A stretch of DNA of 64,000 bases from Congeria kusceri (lineage: Eukaryota > Mollusca > Bivalvia > Myida > Dreissenidae), in contig CM051038.1 in assembly GCA_027627225.1 (NCBI GenBank), forward strand, positions 43,639,348-43,703,347. Direction: 5' to 3'. The position numbers were made by a program, and so were the translations under genes. Position 1 is the first letter of the stretch; every line of letters begins with the position of its first letter. Below the pieces are notes generated by a model that was not told the DNA's origin, ran no database searches, and saw only the letters and a list, made by a program, of their open reading frames with translations. Below are positions 48,201 to 61,471 of the stretch, piece by piece.

Positions 48201-49320
48201 ACTACATTACTTTCCTAAACCAGTCCGTTCTCTCTTAAAATTAACACATGCCATTATTTCTATATGCTGAAGTTTTATATGTTTCAGTTTATAGATATCG
48301 ACTGAAGTGAATTATGGGAAATCACGCATGTAGGCGGACAGGGACAGAATTGATCTGGCAAACATTATCCACTCATACGCATGGAAGTCATTAACTTCGT
48401 TCATTTTACGAGTCATATACCGCTGTTAGAGACGGTTTTTGTGACCAGTCGGATAGGTGATCTGCACTTTGCGTGCGAACTCTTATGTCGGAAGAAATTA
48501 ATTATGGATGTTTAGCATTGTTGGATAATGGCAGTGCATCTATAAATGACCAACATGCAAAACATTCATACCGGACGCATCCGTTTTATGCTGAAAGCAT
48601 CTATTTTGAGATGTAAATCCATAGTCTGCTATAAGATAACACATTCTTTTTGTGTACTTCTTCCAAAAATTAATCAAATCATTGAAGTAAGAGAAATACA
48701 AATAATGTATGTAAATGTGCAACGTATCGCGTAATATCGTGTAACATGTCTTAAACAATACGTCAATAAAGGTTTGCTTTTCGGAAACACATAAATCATA
48801 ATTTCGCAGATAATCCTGTTAGTAACAGCAAGCGGAGAATATCAAATATAATAAAATAAGAAGCGTAAACCTCGTATGAACTAAATTAGATTGTATCTAA
48901 TTCAAGCAACATTATTGCGGTATAATGCAATTAGCCGCAGAGAGCATGCTATGCTATAATACACTTAACGCTCGTAGAAGAGGATTCATTACTAGGGAAG
49001 AAAGGGCTGAATTAATTATCTAACTATGAGATATACCTAAGAATATAATTATATTTATAGTGTCATTGTTGTTTTTAGGATTGTTCTTGTTCGACTATAT
49101 TATTGCGATCTTGACTTCTGCTAATATGCAATAGAAACACCTCATTTGTAATTTAATTATCAAATTATAATGTATTTTGCACACTATCTTCGTTGTTTTT
49201 ATTTGCTATAATGTTATGTTTTATAGTGTATTTATAACATTGCTGGCTTTAAAACAATGGTATTGTCTTAAAGGCTTTACTTTTATTGGCAAACAAACTT
49301 CTACAATTGGCCTTCGTGAC

Positions 49321-49625
49321 CCAAAATGTGTTTGTTTGTTTGGATTTTTCGTCGTTTTCAACAGTATTTCAGTCATATCAGTAGGTCAGTTAACATACTC
49401 ACACTTTTCCTGGGCAAACTTAGCCGATTTAAGCGGTTTACCAGTGCAAATACTTATGCCGGTAACTGACAACCGCCCTACTTAAATCAGAGGTGGGGGG
49501 ACAATGGTCGTATAAATCATTGTATGACCAATCCCCACACAAGTTATGTGGCCAGCTGGGATTAGAACTCACGATCCCCGGTTTAACAGTCCAGCGCTCT
49601 ACCAACTGAGCTAGCCGGGCCCGGC
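49321..49625 (-). mobile_element. SINE-T, full copy
   Basis: Body from gtgtttgtttgtttggattt and gtatttcagtcatatcag through to the tRNA-like head at about 49547-49620 (minus strand agctcagttggtagagcg and gagttctaatccc, a decayed B-box). The same layout as 30680-31010. Confidence 0.78.
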
Positions 49626-49831
49626 CAAAATTTTGATAGCGTGTTAATTTTGTGTTTTTTTTTTATATAATTTTTTATATTGTATACAGTGTTGCTCATG
49701 TAAATGGTCACATGACTGAAATAATTGACCTCCAGATTTTAACAAGAGCTGGTGAGCCGGGGGTTCATTATCGTTCATATTTCATTCTAACATGATACTC
49801 GCTATTTTTTCTATAGACAATCAACACAATT

Positions 49832-50106
49832 ATCGTTGTTTAACTACCCAATAAACAACGCAAAAAAGATGTACCGATTCTAAGCGGAGTATAGTAAAAA
49901 AGTAGTTCCATTTACAATTGCATAAAGAATATGTCGAATCATGTTAGAATCGATATACGTTTCGTATTATTGTTGTTTATCGGCCAATAATCAACTTTTC
50001 CTCGTTCTGATGCGGGGCTATTAAATAACTCGGGATAACGGCCTCGTGATTTAATTCCTACGCATTAGAACTCCAAATAGTTGTTTATTGGCAGATAAAC
50101 AACGAT
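49832..50106. mobile_element. MITE-F, longer copy (275 bp)
   Basis: Arms atcgttgtttaactaccca and ..tggcagataaacaacgat; interior cgttctgatgcggggctatt as in 34704-34869. About 110 bp extra in the left half includes an inverted aatcatgttagaat. Confidence 0.7.
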
Positions 50107-53100
50107 ACATAGAATATTATTTCTTATATAAATGGCTATATTTAGTATTATCAGCATTTATCGTATATGCACCTGAAGCTTTATTCAATCTTGCATTTAA
50201 GCTCAATGTTCAACAATATTCAAACTTATTGGACATGCACAATGGTATTCTGAAAATGCGAACTCTAAAGCTTCTACAGTTGGACTTGTCCTTGTCATAA
50301 CATGTCACACCTGTTTACTAAACTACTAATAATCCGTTAAATCTGTCTGATGATTTGTAACATTAACTCATCCTCATCCTACGATACACACTCAAACACA
50401 TATAAACTATAATCCTTAAAACCAAAGCCAAAGCCTCTGGATTTAATAATCAGATGATTTTATTTTCATCGGGGCTCCAATATTTTCACAGATGCTTAAC
50501 TTTTGATGTAAATTGTACGTGTCTTTGAATGTAAAGGCCTGTTTCATTTGTTTGGGGACTATTTGTCTGGATATTCCCCTATATTGTTTTTAATGTTAAT
50601 TATCTTGTTAATACATTGATAATGACATCTGAGAGAATTCTTTCCAAGTTTTGATGCAATTTTAATCGCGTTACTTGAAAATGTTCCATTGAAGCAAATA
50701 CCGTTATTGGGAGCTGCGTGATTATTTCAAATCGAATTATAGTTCGTTGGAAATAAGAAATAAAGTGAATTATTCATCAACTCGGAAATTGATTTCTTAT
50801 GGGCGAAAATCTTCAGTTCTCATTTTCGTTTTTTGTTGTATACATGCACACGTATTTGTATTGAATGTATAGACCCGACATTTGTTTGCACGTTGATATG
50901 TCCATTAAAATTCATCAAATGATAGCTAACTTCTTGCTAGTGATCCAACACTGTGTATTCATTGCTATTCGGTAGATTAGCTATAATTAATATAACTTGG
51001 GCAATAAGCCTGTATTATTCAATAGAAATAAATGAAATGGATAAAACGGGTCAAGACTGGCCAACGTACGTATGTACTGACCCAATGGAGTGTTAAATGT
51101 AATCTAATATAATCTGTAACAGCGTATGCATAATTGCCCTTTATATGAATATATAATTGAACATAATGATCGTCAGCGTATTTCAAGATAGTTGGTGTAC
51201 ATGTACTAACCAGGTCCTCTTAGCATATTGTGCATTGTGACATATTACTTTCATTCATGTTCTTGTCTTTGCGTTGAATGTACCAAGAGACATTTAACTA
51301 CCATTGGCACATAATACTGAAAAAAATGTATTAACAATAGCAATGATACAGTTTCAGAACGACAAACAAGAATTGTCCTTAAATTTAAAATTTACAAAAT
51401 ATCATACGTAAACGACAAAGAAACGATAATATATTTTACAATAATATGAACTGAAAATAGTTATTATACGACGTCAGTGTTGCAATTAGAAAACAATAAT
51501 GTTGGAGAAAAGTAGCATAAAACGTGCCCAAATAATGGAATAAACCTAAATTTCCAAAGGGGTTTCGATTTTGCAATTCATTAGCATGCATCGCATTTTA
51601 AACTGAGGTTAAACGGGTTGAGTTGTCTGCAATTGTCAGTTAAATCGCCAGATAGCATATTAGCTGACTAAAATAATTGTAATGAACTTAAAATACATTA
51701 TATTGAGTATTTAAATAAACTATAAACAACGTGAAGCGTTAGCTGCATAAGCCGTAGCGACCACTTATTAGCAGCACAACATCGTTTATTTACCTTGAGT
51801 GATTATTTACCAAACCAACAAAGCACAATACAAACCACGTAACAAACACAAAACACAAAACATAAATAAAACTAAGGTCACTGCCTTCGAACGGTTAATT
51901 CAAACATCATAAAAATGTCCTTATCATGCTCTCTTTTTTCGTGTTTTTGTTTTTCATTTATTTTGCATCACTATGATTGGTTACAAATTATTAAATGATA
52001 AAGCAACTAAAACTATGCAAACATTAAAAACGAAATCCCGCATGAAATAATATAATCCAGACAGTGCTTTGATTGTTTAATGAATCTCGTACTGCACGCC
52101 CGCTAGCTCTTCTCGTGTACCGATTCCTCATAAATGCTTTATGAACTTGCCACGGTAGTATAACAAGTCTTTTAATATTCTGTCATGTAATTTGTCTGTA
52201 GGTTGATGCATTGCAAAGTATATCTTAACGTATTGATTTGGTATTATGCAAGTCGGAAATTTCTCATGCGCGGTTGGGCTAATAGAGATTTTGTTGTTCG
52301 CGTCAAAACCTAAGTATTTTGAACATGCCACTATTTTATTATTTATTGATAAAAGTACATTAAGTTAATATGCGTATAAACACTTTTTGTGTATAGTAAA
52401 CCATTAAAAAAATATTTTTTCCATTTTTTCCCTAGAATTTAGACAATGCGCACTTTATTGTTTTATATCAGTGATTTACTCGTAATATCAAATACTGACA
52501 CGTAATGCTACATGTGCACATATATACACTTGTTTAATCGCAGTGTTTAAACGAGTTTGTACTCGCACCGGAAGTTGCGGTCAACTATTCATATAGTGAG
52601 CGAATTCTGACAATCTTAAGTTGGAAGGCTCTCGGATTTTATTACATTTCAGACATATCATCAAATTAAACTGTCAAGAGATGTATATGCATTATTATGT
52701 AATTACCGTTGCTAATAATGAGCAGATTAATCGAGCTCAACGTTTTTCTTGCGTTACCAATCCATTAAACTACTTCGACTCTCATTATAGACATGACAAT
52801 TGGTGATTAAGTTGTAGATTTTTAGAAATGTTTGAACAAAAACATAGCACAGAGGAATTTTTTCATAAAGCATTAAGTTTCCATTCAGAACCCTGATTAT
52901 ACGCCACAATTCTGATGTTGATAAACTTTTTTTTTACTTTTCTTACCCTCATTACAATTTGTATATGTATGCCTAGTTTCAACATTCCCAAATGTGTACT
53001 GTATGTTAATTGTAAAGTACCTGTATGCCTTGCTGTATTTGTGGAAAATAGTATTCTAAAGCGAAGTTTCCAAAATGTTGTAGCAAAACAGAAAGTGTTT

Positions 53101-54071
53101 CTTAAATGTTGCAGAAAAAAATAATGACTTAATTAAGCGGAATCGTCAGTGATGTGCTCAAATTATCCTAGGAACAGCAAACCAGCAGCATTTTTTGTAT
53201 TATCTCGAAATGCAAAATTTTCGGAAAAATCATTGAAAATCCCCGATTTTCTGATGTCTATCTCCATATTTGTTGATTATAATAACTAGTATACAAACTC
53301 GCATCATTAATTACAAAAGCGGCGAAAAGATTTGACGAAAATAATAAGAAAATCAAACTGAATGTTTAACAAATCGCCAATAGTTACTTTGATTGCTTGT
53401 AAGTTGTTTTATATATAAGCGTTAATTGTATGCGTTCTAAGTGTAAATAATTTATTATCATTCAATAACATTAAACCTAATCCATGGTTTCATTTTTCAT
53501 GGCGTGCTAATTATGAGGTAAAATACGATGTAATAGGGTTATCTATTAATGAATACACGTAATGCACGTGGATGTGGATTTTAAGCTTGATTTCGGACGG
53601 ATATTTGCGCCGGATTCCAAAATTAAGAAGCACATTGTATTTTTAATGATTTTTAATGGATTCTGAATTCTATGAAAAATTCGAAATGTGACTCCTTATG
53701 GGTGTACATGTAGCAAACGCAATTATTAGAAACATTGACGATGCCATCGATTTCTACAAAATGCTGCAAAACAATTGAGGGATATAACGTATTCAATATT
53801 CTGTAACAAACCAGTTGTAATTTTAATATTACACACTAGTACTAGTACCCTGAAATATACTGTATAATTTTTTGAAACCGATAGGGGATGTAACCGCTGC
53901 AAGGAGTTTGATATTGCTGTTGTATTGTATTTTTAGAGTTTTATTACTGAAATCGAACAAGTTTTGTGTGGATCCGTTAAAGAGAGCCTTGAAATAGTTG
54001 TTACAATAAAAGCATTGCTACTTGCTGATTTTTACATGAAAAAGATGAAAAAGATGCACGACATATATTCG

Positions 54072-54187
54072 CAACCAGGCATACAGTTTCCACAACTAGG
54101 CATACAGTTTCCACAACTAGGCATACAGTTTCCACAACTAGGCACACAGTTTCCACAACTAGGCATACCGTTTCCACAACTAGGCAC
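54072..54187. repeat. 21-bp tandem array, 5-6 units
   Basis: Unit caactaggcatacagtttcca, starting 54072 and repeating every 21 bases. The core caactaggcatacagt is nearly the core of the adjoining 24-bp array. Confidence 0.93.
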
Positions 54188-54210
54188 CCATAGCCGATGC
54201 ACTTTTTTGC

Positions 54211-55104
54211 AACTAACATACAGTACATGGTACAACTAACATACAGTACATGATAACATACAGTACATGATGCAACTAACATACAGTACATGATGCAACT
54301 AAGCATACAGTACATGATGCAACTATGCATACAGTACATGATGCAACTAAGCATACAGTACATGATGCAACTAAGCATGCAGCACATGATGCAACTAAGC
54401 ATGCAGCACATGATGCAACTAAGCATACAGCACATGATGCAACTAAGCATACAGTACATGATGCAACTAAGCATACAGTACATGATGCAACTAAGCATAC
54501 AGTACATGATGCAACTATGCATACAGTACATGATGCAACTAAGCATACAGTACATGATGCAACTAAGCATACAGCACATGATGCAACTAAGCATACAGCA
54601 CATGATGCAACTAAGCATACAGCACATGATGCAACTAAGCATACAGTACATGATGCAACTAAGCATACAGTACATGATGCAACTAAGCATACAGTACATG
54701 ATGCAACTAAGCATACAGTACATGATGCAACTAAGCATACAGTACATGATGCAACTAAGCATACAGTACATGATGCAACTAAGCATACAGTACATGATGC
54801 AACTAAGCATACAGCACATGATGCAACTAAGCATACAGCACATGATGCAACTAAGCATACAGTACATGATGCAACTAAGCATACAGTACATGATGCAACT
54901 AAGCATACAGCACATGATGCAACTAAGCATACAGTACATGATGCAACTAAGCATACAGTACATGATGCAACTAAGCATACAGTACATGATGCAACTATGC
55001 ATACAGTACATGATGCAACTAAGCATACAGTACATGATGCAACTAAGCATACAGCACATGATGCAACTAAGCATACAGTACATGATGCAACTAAGCATAC
55101 AATA
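54211..55104. repeat. 24-bp tandem array, about 37 units
   Basis: Unit atgcaactaagcatacagta plus catg. The length is a multiple of 3 and no unit contains a stop in several frames, so ORFs of up to 371 codons appear on both strands; these are not genes. Variants (tacatg/cacatg, actaagc/actatgc) are non-randomly ordered. Confidence 0.97.
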
Positions 55105-56136
55105 ACGTCTTGACAAGTGCCTTCACACAAAGAGTTCTCTGCTGCTAAAACATAACATGAAATAAAGTATTGCATTTTCAACGAAGAAAATAGGTTCCTC
55201 TAACAATAGTGTATAATAAATATTCGGAAAATGAATTATAAGCATTGTTTTTAAAACAAAAATATCTCGACCTGGGAAAAACAAGAACACATCTTCTCAC
55301 AAATTACACGTTTTTTTTAAAAATAAATCGTGTTCTAGTTCATACCAAAGGTTATCATATGAAAAAATTTTTTTTTTAAAGAATGCAGCATGTGAAAAAT
55401 ACTCACGAAATGTAATAGATGAATCCCATTTTCAGCCGTAAATTTGTAACTACCTTAAAACTATTCAGCCTACAGTATGAATAGCAGACCGCAACTTCTG
55501 GTGTGAGTACGAAATCGTTCAGACACTGTGATAATCACCTAGCGGAACATTGATAAAATAACGTACTTTTATAAAGATTTGCTAATTTGTTCAGTCAGTG
55601 ATTTATTCGGCCAATTATAATTAACTTAGCCAATTACGCAGGCTGTATGTAAGTATTTTAGATAGGTAGTTTGGCGGTAAGTTAGTTCATTAGTTGTTAG
55701 TTAGTACGTTAATTTATTCTATACTATTTGCATCTGTCAGATTTGAACGGCATTTAAAAGGCACACATTTAGTATAGTATATTGGCTAATACGTATAACA
55801 CCACAGAGATTATTTGAATACAATAAATCAGTTAATTGAAACAAGGTATATATTCCATCTCACAATGCTAATATACCTCTTATTCGACGTGCTATATTTA
55901 CAATGGTTTTTACTGAAGTAGCTTTTACCATTTCGGCAATTAAAATGGAAGTATGAACTCTGAAATACGTCTCTGTTATGAATTACAAGCTTTTTATTCA
56001 GCGCCAGCGGAATAGACCTGAGCATGACTTTTTTTATTCATGAAATTCAGATTGGCTTAGATAAAATGTCATTTAATTTGTATATGAGTAATTAAAATAG
56101 CGCGAATAACAACACACACGTTTACGTAATTTTATA

Positions 56137-56144
56137 TGACGTCA
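56137..56144. promoter_or_regulatory. CRE palindrome TGACGTCA
   Basis: About 87 bp upstream of the ATG of the SANT/Myb-like remnant, followed by GC-rich gcgctaaagcgc. Possible promoter of the original transcript. Confidence 0.35.
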
Positions 56145-56230
56145 TTTTACAAAAGCACGTTGCGCTAAAGCGCATTTCAAAACAACTTTAGCGGGATCTA
56201 CGGAACCACTCGATTATCAACCAACGAAAA

Positions 56231-56348
56231 ATGGCGACGTCCGAAGAATGGGTAACGCACAGCACAGAAACATTATTGAATTGTTTGTCGAGTCGAAAAT
56301 GACGCCTACGCAGACGTTAAAGAAAAACTAGTTTGGTCACTAAAAGAG
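56231..56348 (+). pseudogene. Decayed SANT/Myb-like (trihelix-type) DNA-binding exon
   Basis: ATG in a good context (aaaaATGG) opens MATSEEWVTHSTETLL; after one frame change comes LFVESK and after another DAYADVKEKLVWSLKE, ending at a donor-like gtaatt. The spacing of Trp-x(n)-ETxLL-x(n)-W resembles the SANT/Myb-like domain found in Harbinger accessory proteins and trihelix factors. Two small indels within 118 bp make this copy non-functional. Assignment is by pattern only. Confidence 0.35.
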
Positions 56349-57000
56349 GTAATTAGTAGCAGTCTACAAATCTTGTGAACTTTAATGTACGAGTGTTATG
56401 CGCCCCAGTGTGTCATTTGCTTATTTACGTCAGGGACTTATGTGATATTATTTTGCATATTTGAATTGAAAACAACACAGCATATATGTATAAATACAAA
56501 CACTTTGAATGTAAAGACAATAAAATACAAATAACGATACACTGAATAATATCTGTCCAATAATATAAAGATTGTGTGTCAAGGAATGAAAAGTTTTAAC
56601 ACCAACGAGAGCAGATATGTTAAGGCCTGTAGGTTCAATATGCATTTACTTAGCTTTAAACGAGTAACAATATAAGTGTCTAGCAAACAGTCTGTGTGCG
56701 GCTTTGGCACAGAGTGAAATACACGCCTAAAAATCTGGTAAAATCATTGCTTGAAATATTTGCGGCCACAACTGTTGTAAACAAGATGCATTGTGCCAAA
56801 CATTTTCGACCCATGATACTACGAATAATTCCGAACGTTTAAGGCTGAAACAATCTATGTGTACTGTTTTACAACAATGCAACATCAAAACGAAGTCTGG
56901 CAAGCTCAAAACTGCTTTAGCATTTTCAAAGTTGAATAAAAATCATATTAACAAATATGAGTCCTGTATAATAATCTCACCTGTATTCAAATATGAATTT

Positions 57001-57125
57001 TGTAATTGTGGATGATTATAATAATAATGTTGATGATGACGATGGCGACGGTCATAATAAATACGACGAATACGATTTTAATCTAGATGATATTGATCTT
57101 GATGACGATACTGATGATGACTGCA
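57001..57125. repeat. Degenerate GAT/GAC-rich tract
   Basis: Asp/Asn-rich translation (DDDDGDG, DDIDLDDD) in the ORF 56993-57202 comes from decayed (GAT)n. Probably not coding. Confidence 0.7.
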
Positions 57126-58952
57126 AACTGAAAATTACAGACATGCAGTTTTCAAGATATGTATATGTACATTTTCCAAGGTTAATGTTTCAGAAATCTT
57201 GATGTTGCAACAACATTTGTCCATTGGACCTGTCAGTTGATGAAGGAATTGCAAGAGAAACTCTAGACAGTAACACGTTATAATCACCATGAAACCCTTA
57301 ATGAGTTCGCTCCGTATCACATCATATAATCTAATACACTTCTGCACTATGTTTTATAACTGGTTATTCGATACGTTAGCGTAATCTGGCATTAGTGACA
57401 AGGCCTTAATGGAAAGCATTAACTATTATTAATTGATCAAGCCATTTGCAACGTTTTTGTAGCAAGATTTCTTTTTCACGAAAGGATTTTATGAATCATT
57501 TGTAAACAGTATTCAGGCAAATAGAAAACGTTATAATTAGATTATTACTTTAGTGCTTGAATTTAGTGTTTTCAGCATCCAAAATATTCATTTTCAGCTT
57601 TTGCCACGTGTAGTTTAAACAGACCATCAGCTTTTAGTTTACATTTCCATTTATCGCGTTGGCAAGTGCTCTTTTACTGTTAACGAAGTGACATGCAAAT
57701 AATCAGCTGATAACCGTATGCAATGATTGTATATACTAATTAATTTACATATAATTGTCAACTGTATAGTCTTTGCTAAACAATATCTGACTAATATGCT
57801 CTGTCGAAGTAACCCATGCCACCTTTTTTTCAATTTTTTCACTGATTACAATTGCTTACCTTCAATGACCTATAACTTTTTTCATTCACTTCTTCCTTCG
57901 CTCCTTGCTTACTCACGTTATTGAACATTTTTGTCATCGTTCGCTCATTTTCGTAATTCGACTGTATCAATGTACACAGTGTTTAGTGGACCAAATGATT
58001 TCCATTGACCGCTAAATGAGGTGACCCAAGTTTTAATCATATGGTTGTATTGTGTTTGTTCTGTTTTGTTCATGCTGTGTTTATTGAAAAATGGCCACAC
58101 AAAGCACACATTTTGTATCTATAATTAACATGCCGTTTTTTTTTTCTTCTCCACTGACGAACATTAATTCTGTTACAATACGTAAACATCATGACTGCGG
58201 AAATATTCATACTAAGGAAACATTAGGGCGTAATTTACATTTGTTGCGAAATGTTAATTTTAAACAAAATGAAAAGATCTGTAATGCATTTTTGGTACCA
58301 TAAAACAGCCTAACCGGTACATTCTAGCGTCATGGGTTTACGCATTATTATGAGCGGGTTTGTCTAGCCGCCTTCTCATCATAAAGTAGATGTTATCTGC
58401 ACAATTTCCGACATATGCATTAATTGTTTCATTAGAGAAAACGGTTTTGTTATAATAATTAAGTTATGTGAGCGCTTATTGTTACTCGTTTGATCACAAC
58501 GAGAAAAACATCCCACCTGTTTTCTTAGGCGCATGTGGAAATGAGAAAGCTAGCTCACAACCAACGCCCTGGAAATGAAATAATCGGCGGAGGAGATAAT
58601 GACGAATGGGATTAGTTTGTTTCGTAAATTGAGCATTGCTTTTTTCATTCAAACGGCTTATGTTGTTTCCTATGAACTTAACGCATACACTAGTACACTT
58701 TGAAAGAACCGTGTAGATATTATTTTTTCCGATGCATTTGTATAAAACCGAGATATACATGTAGAATATTATGATTTGTCAAATTTTGAAACTACGAGAT
58801 CACCCCTTGCTATCAATGGATATATTTTCGATTGCAGGTTATATACATAAAACTTTATACGTAAATTACTGATTCTGACTGATGGTTGTTGTAATAAGAA
58901 TAGTATATAACTAGATTAAGGGGTTTATTCGATTATAAGTTAATGATAGTTT

Positions 58953-59105
58953 TTAAGACTGTTGGCGGAAGCCAACGGTCTTTTGAGAGGGTTATTTCGA
59001 AAACAGGCATTGCGGAAAACTACTTCATTTCTGTGCAGGCTACGAGTCAGTTAGTCGAAACCTGAAAGGGCTTTCTTCAAAACAGCAAAATTTAACGAAA
59101 GTTTT
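58953..59105 (+). repeat. Dispersed repeat, copy 2 of 2 (relative at 6250-6470)
   Basis: Starts with a hairpin gactgttggcggaagccaac-ggtc and contains actacttcatttctgtgcag followed by gctacgagtcagt, shared with the reverse complement of 6250-6470. Confidence 0.5.
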
Positions 59106-60220
59106 CTTACCCTGTATTTATTTAATATAATGCATGTCATGTGTATTATAATGTGTATATCATGTGATTTATTACAATTACAGTTTCTAAAAAAGTCAAT
59201 GTATTAAAATGTAACGTCAAATTAATGACACCCCTATTTTCGCTACTTACTTGAATGTAATCGAAATATTCACCTGGGTGTCCTGGAATAAGACCGCTTA
59301 ATTAATGCCCTACATCGATTATTTTTGACTCGTTGGGAAAGGGTTATTTCGTGTTACCAATTCTTATTCTGAATATTTGGCAACAAATTACTGCTATGTA
59401 TTCATACCACGCTTTATCGGTTATTCAGTATGTCTCGTTGCAGATTGGCTTGTTAACTGGCATGTATATAATTCCGCTTGCGTTAGATAATTAGCTTGAA
59501 CAATATTGGCTCACTTCTTACGAATGCATTTTTATTATGATGTCGTATACTATTGAATTAGAATTAGAATCCATATTATCTAGTTTAAAGGTGGGAAATG
59601 GAAATTCATTCAAACAATTGTTTCCTTTTTAGCAAAAATGCACTCATAATTAACATGTTTTTAGTTTCTGTTATCACCAACACTCTTTCTACGAAGTCAG
59701 CGTTTTGATTATTTATTTTTTATGGAAATTGTGTACTAGTTTGCTCATGACGCGGGGCTATAAATCAGAAACAAATTACATTACTTAATGTTGTAGATAG
59801 TACAATATGCAGATTTATCTAGTGTCGGAGGTTGTCATATAATACATTTGTACAATATTGCTTTGCATTTCAGGAAGAATGAAGTCGCTAATTGTGTTAT
59901 CATGATGGATATTGATTCATGTTTACATGGCACTCTAACCAAATTCGCGTACGCCCGGTCATTTACATGGCTAACGATGTAAAGAAAGTTTCCTGCTTGA
60001 GATAGACTATACACGAGTTACTGAAACTTAACTAGAAAACTGAAATAGACGAAGACACAATCATTAAAAAAATGTAACGAACAATGTCAAAAGGTGATTT
60101 TAACATGTCTGTGCAAAATTGAGTTGTTTTTCGTATGAAATTTTTTTCTGTGTTTGTGCTGACATACTATATAAACATTGCCAGTTCTGTGGATTGCTGG
60201 ACCTTGCATTCAAATAAAAA

Positions 60221-60459
60221 TAAGGCGTGTCTTGGGAAAACCGGGTTAAATGCATGTGCGTAAAGTGTCGTCCCGGATTAGCATGTGCAGTCCGCACAGG
60301 CTAATCCGGGACGGCACTTTCCGCTTTTATGATATTTTCTGTTAAGGAAGTCTCTTCTAATCATAAATCCACTGTAGGCGGAAAGTGCTGTCCTGGATAA
60401 GCCTTTGCGGACTGAACAGGCCAATCCGGGACGACACTTTAAGCACACGACGCGCCTCA
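60221..60459. mobile_element. Nested foldback element (about 240 bp)
   Basis: Outer ends aaggcgtgtc and gacgcgcctc are inverted. Each half contains its own hairpin: aaagtgtcgtcccggatta with taatccgggacggcacttt on the left and the corresponding pair on the right. No coding capacity. A fragment lies at 38605-38690. Confidence 0.82.
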
Positions 60460-60470
60460 AATGTAATCAA

Positions 60471-60602
60471 ACCTGCATAAGTAGTCGAGACATTCTTATT
60501 ACCACCTGCATGAGTAGTCGAGACATTCTTATTACCACCTGCATGAGTAGTCGAGACATTCTTATTACCACCTGCATGAGTAGTCGATACATTCTTATTA
60601 CC
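60471..60602. repeat. 33-bp tandem array, 4 units
   Basis: Unit acctgcatgagtagtcgaga plus cattcttattacc, at 60471, 60504, 60537 and 60570; nearly identical, starting 11 bp after the foldback element. Confidence 0.95.
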
Positions 60603-61206
60603 TAACAAAAGTCATTTATTTTAAGCACGTGTTTAGTTGACGATATAAAACACGCGAACCATCAACGCAACCATTATTACAACTTAGGTCGGCCAATGTT
60701 ATGTGCTTTTTTTGTTTGAAACCGGTGATTTAAACCGGTTTTAATGTCAAACTTACCGGTTCGTTTAAAGTTCAACATTACTTCAGGTGTTTTTGCCCCT
60801 TTAACTTCCTCAAAAATAGACCACACCAATGTCTGAGTGGTACCTGCATATACCGTTTTGAACGCGTATTTCTTTAAATTCCGAATAGCAATATGCATAA
60901 TACTACACCAATATGTAACATGGTTGTCTATGAACATTCGGATAGTATTGGTTTTCATTAGACTCCAAGAACCATATCGGTGGTTTAAAACATCAAAGAC
61001 TAATTAAACATGTCTTTTGGGGTCAAATGAAATTACATGATTCCACGGGGATGAATAACTAAAGTCATGAATGAAGTTTTGAAGCATATACGTTTTGATC
61101 CTATAGGTTCATGATGCATATGATGTATACAATTACATGCAGTCTACAAATCATGTATGAACCTATGGAATACATGGGGAAAGAAAGAAAACACGAATAA
61201 AAGAAT

Positions 61207-61262
61207 GACTGACTGAATGAATGAATGAATGAATGAATGAATGAATGAATGAATGAATGAAT
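61207..61262. repeat. (GAAT)n microsatellite
   Basis: About 13 tetranucleotide units. The Ser/Phe/Ile/His-rich minus-strand ORF is its translation. Confidence 0.96.
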
Positions 61263-61383
61263 ATTGAATACGTTAATGCCAAACGTAGGATTTGCTTTAC
61301 ATAAACAGCAAGTATGAGTGCATATAAAACTTATCCGGTTGCGGCCAGATAAATTTAGTACCGTCGTCAGTAAGTTTGCGTCT

Positions 61384-61471
61384 GTCCTAACATACATATC
61401 CGTATGCGCTAATTGCTATATTGCTTTGTCCTAACATACATATCCGTATGCGCTAATTGCTATATTGCTTT
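61384..61471. repeat. 44-bp direct duplication
   Basis: gtcctaacatacatatccgt begins at 61384 and 61428; two perfect or near-perfect copies. Confidence 0.9.

Larger units (their letters stand above)
34870..53960. other. 19-kb gene-poor stretch
   Basis: Apart from R2, SINE-T and MITE-F copies, a foldback (40077-40166), CRE-like sites (40257-40287) and short microsatellites (43842-43872, 45160-45242), I recognise no exon on either strand. ORFs are short and compositionally like non-coding AT-rich DNA. It may be intergenic or a long 5' intron of the receptor gene. Confidence 0.5.

Noticed and set aside
54001..55181. Open frames of 262-371 codons on both strands
   Set aside because: They are translations of the 24-bp tandem array, whose length is a multiple of three and whose unit lacks stops in several frames.
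56993..57202. Acidic Asp-rich small protein
   Set aside because: Best explained by a decayed GAT repeat; no supporting signals.
60677..60958. 93-codon minus-strand ORF with a protein-like mix and a gtaagt nearby
   Set aside because: It overlaps a palindromic accggttt repeat and has no matching acceptor or recognised domain.
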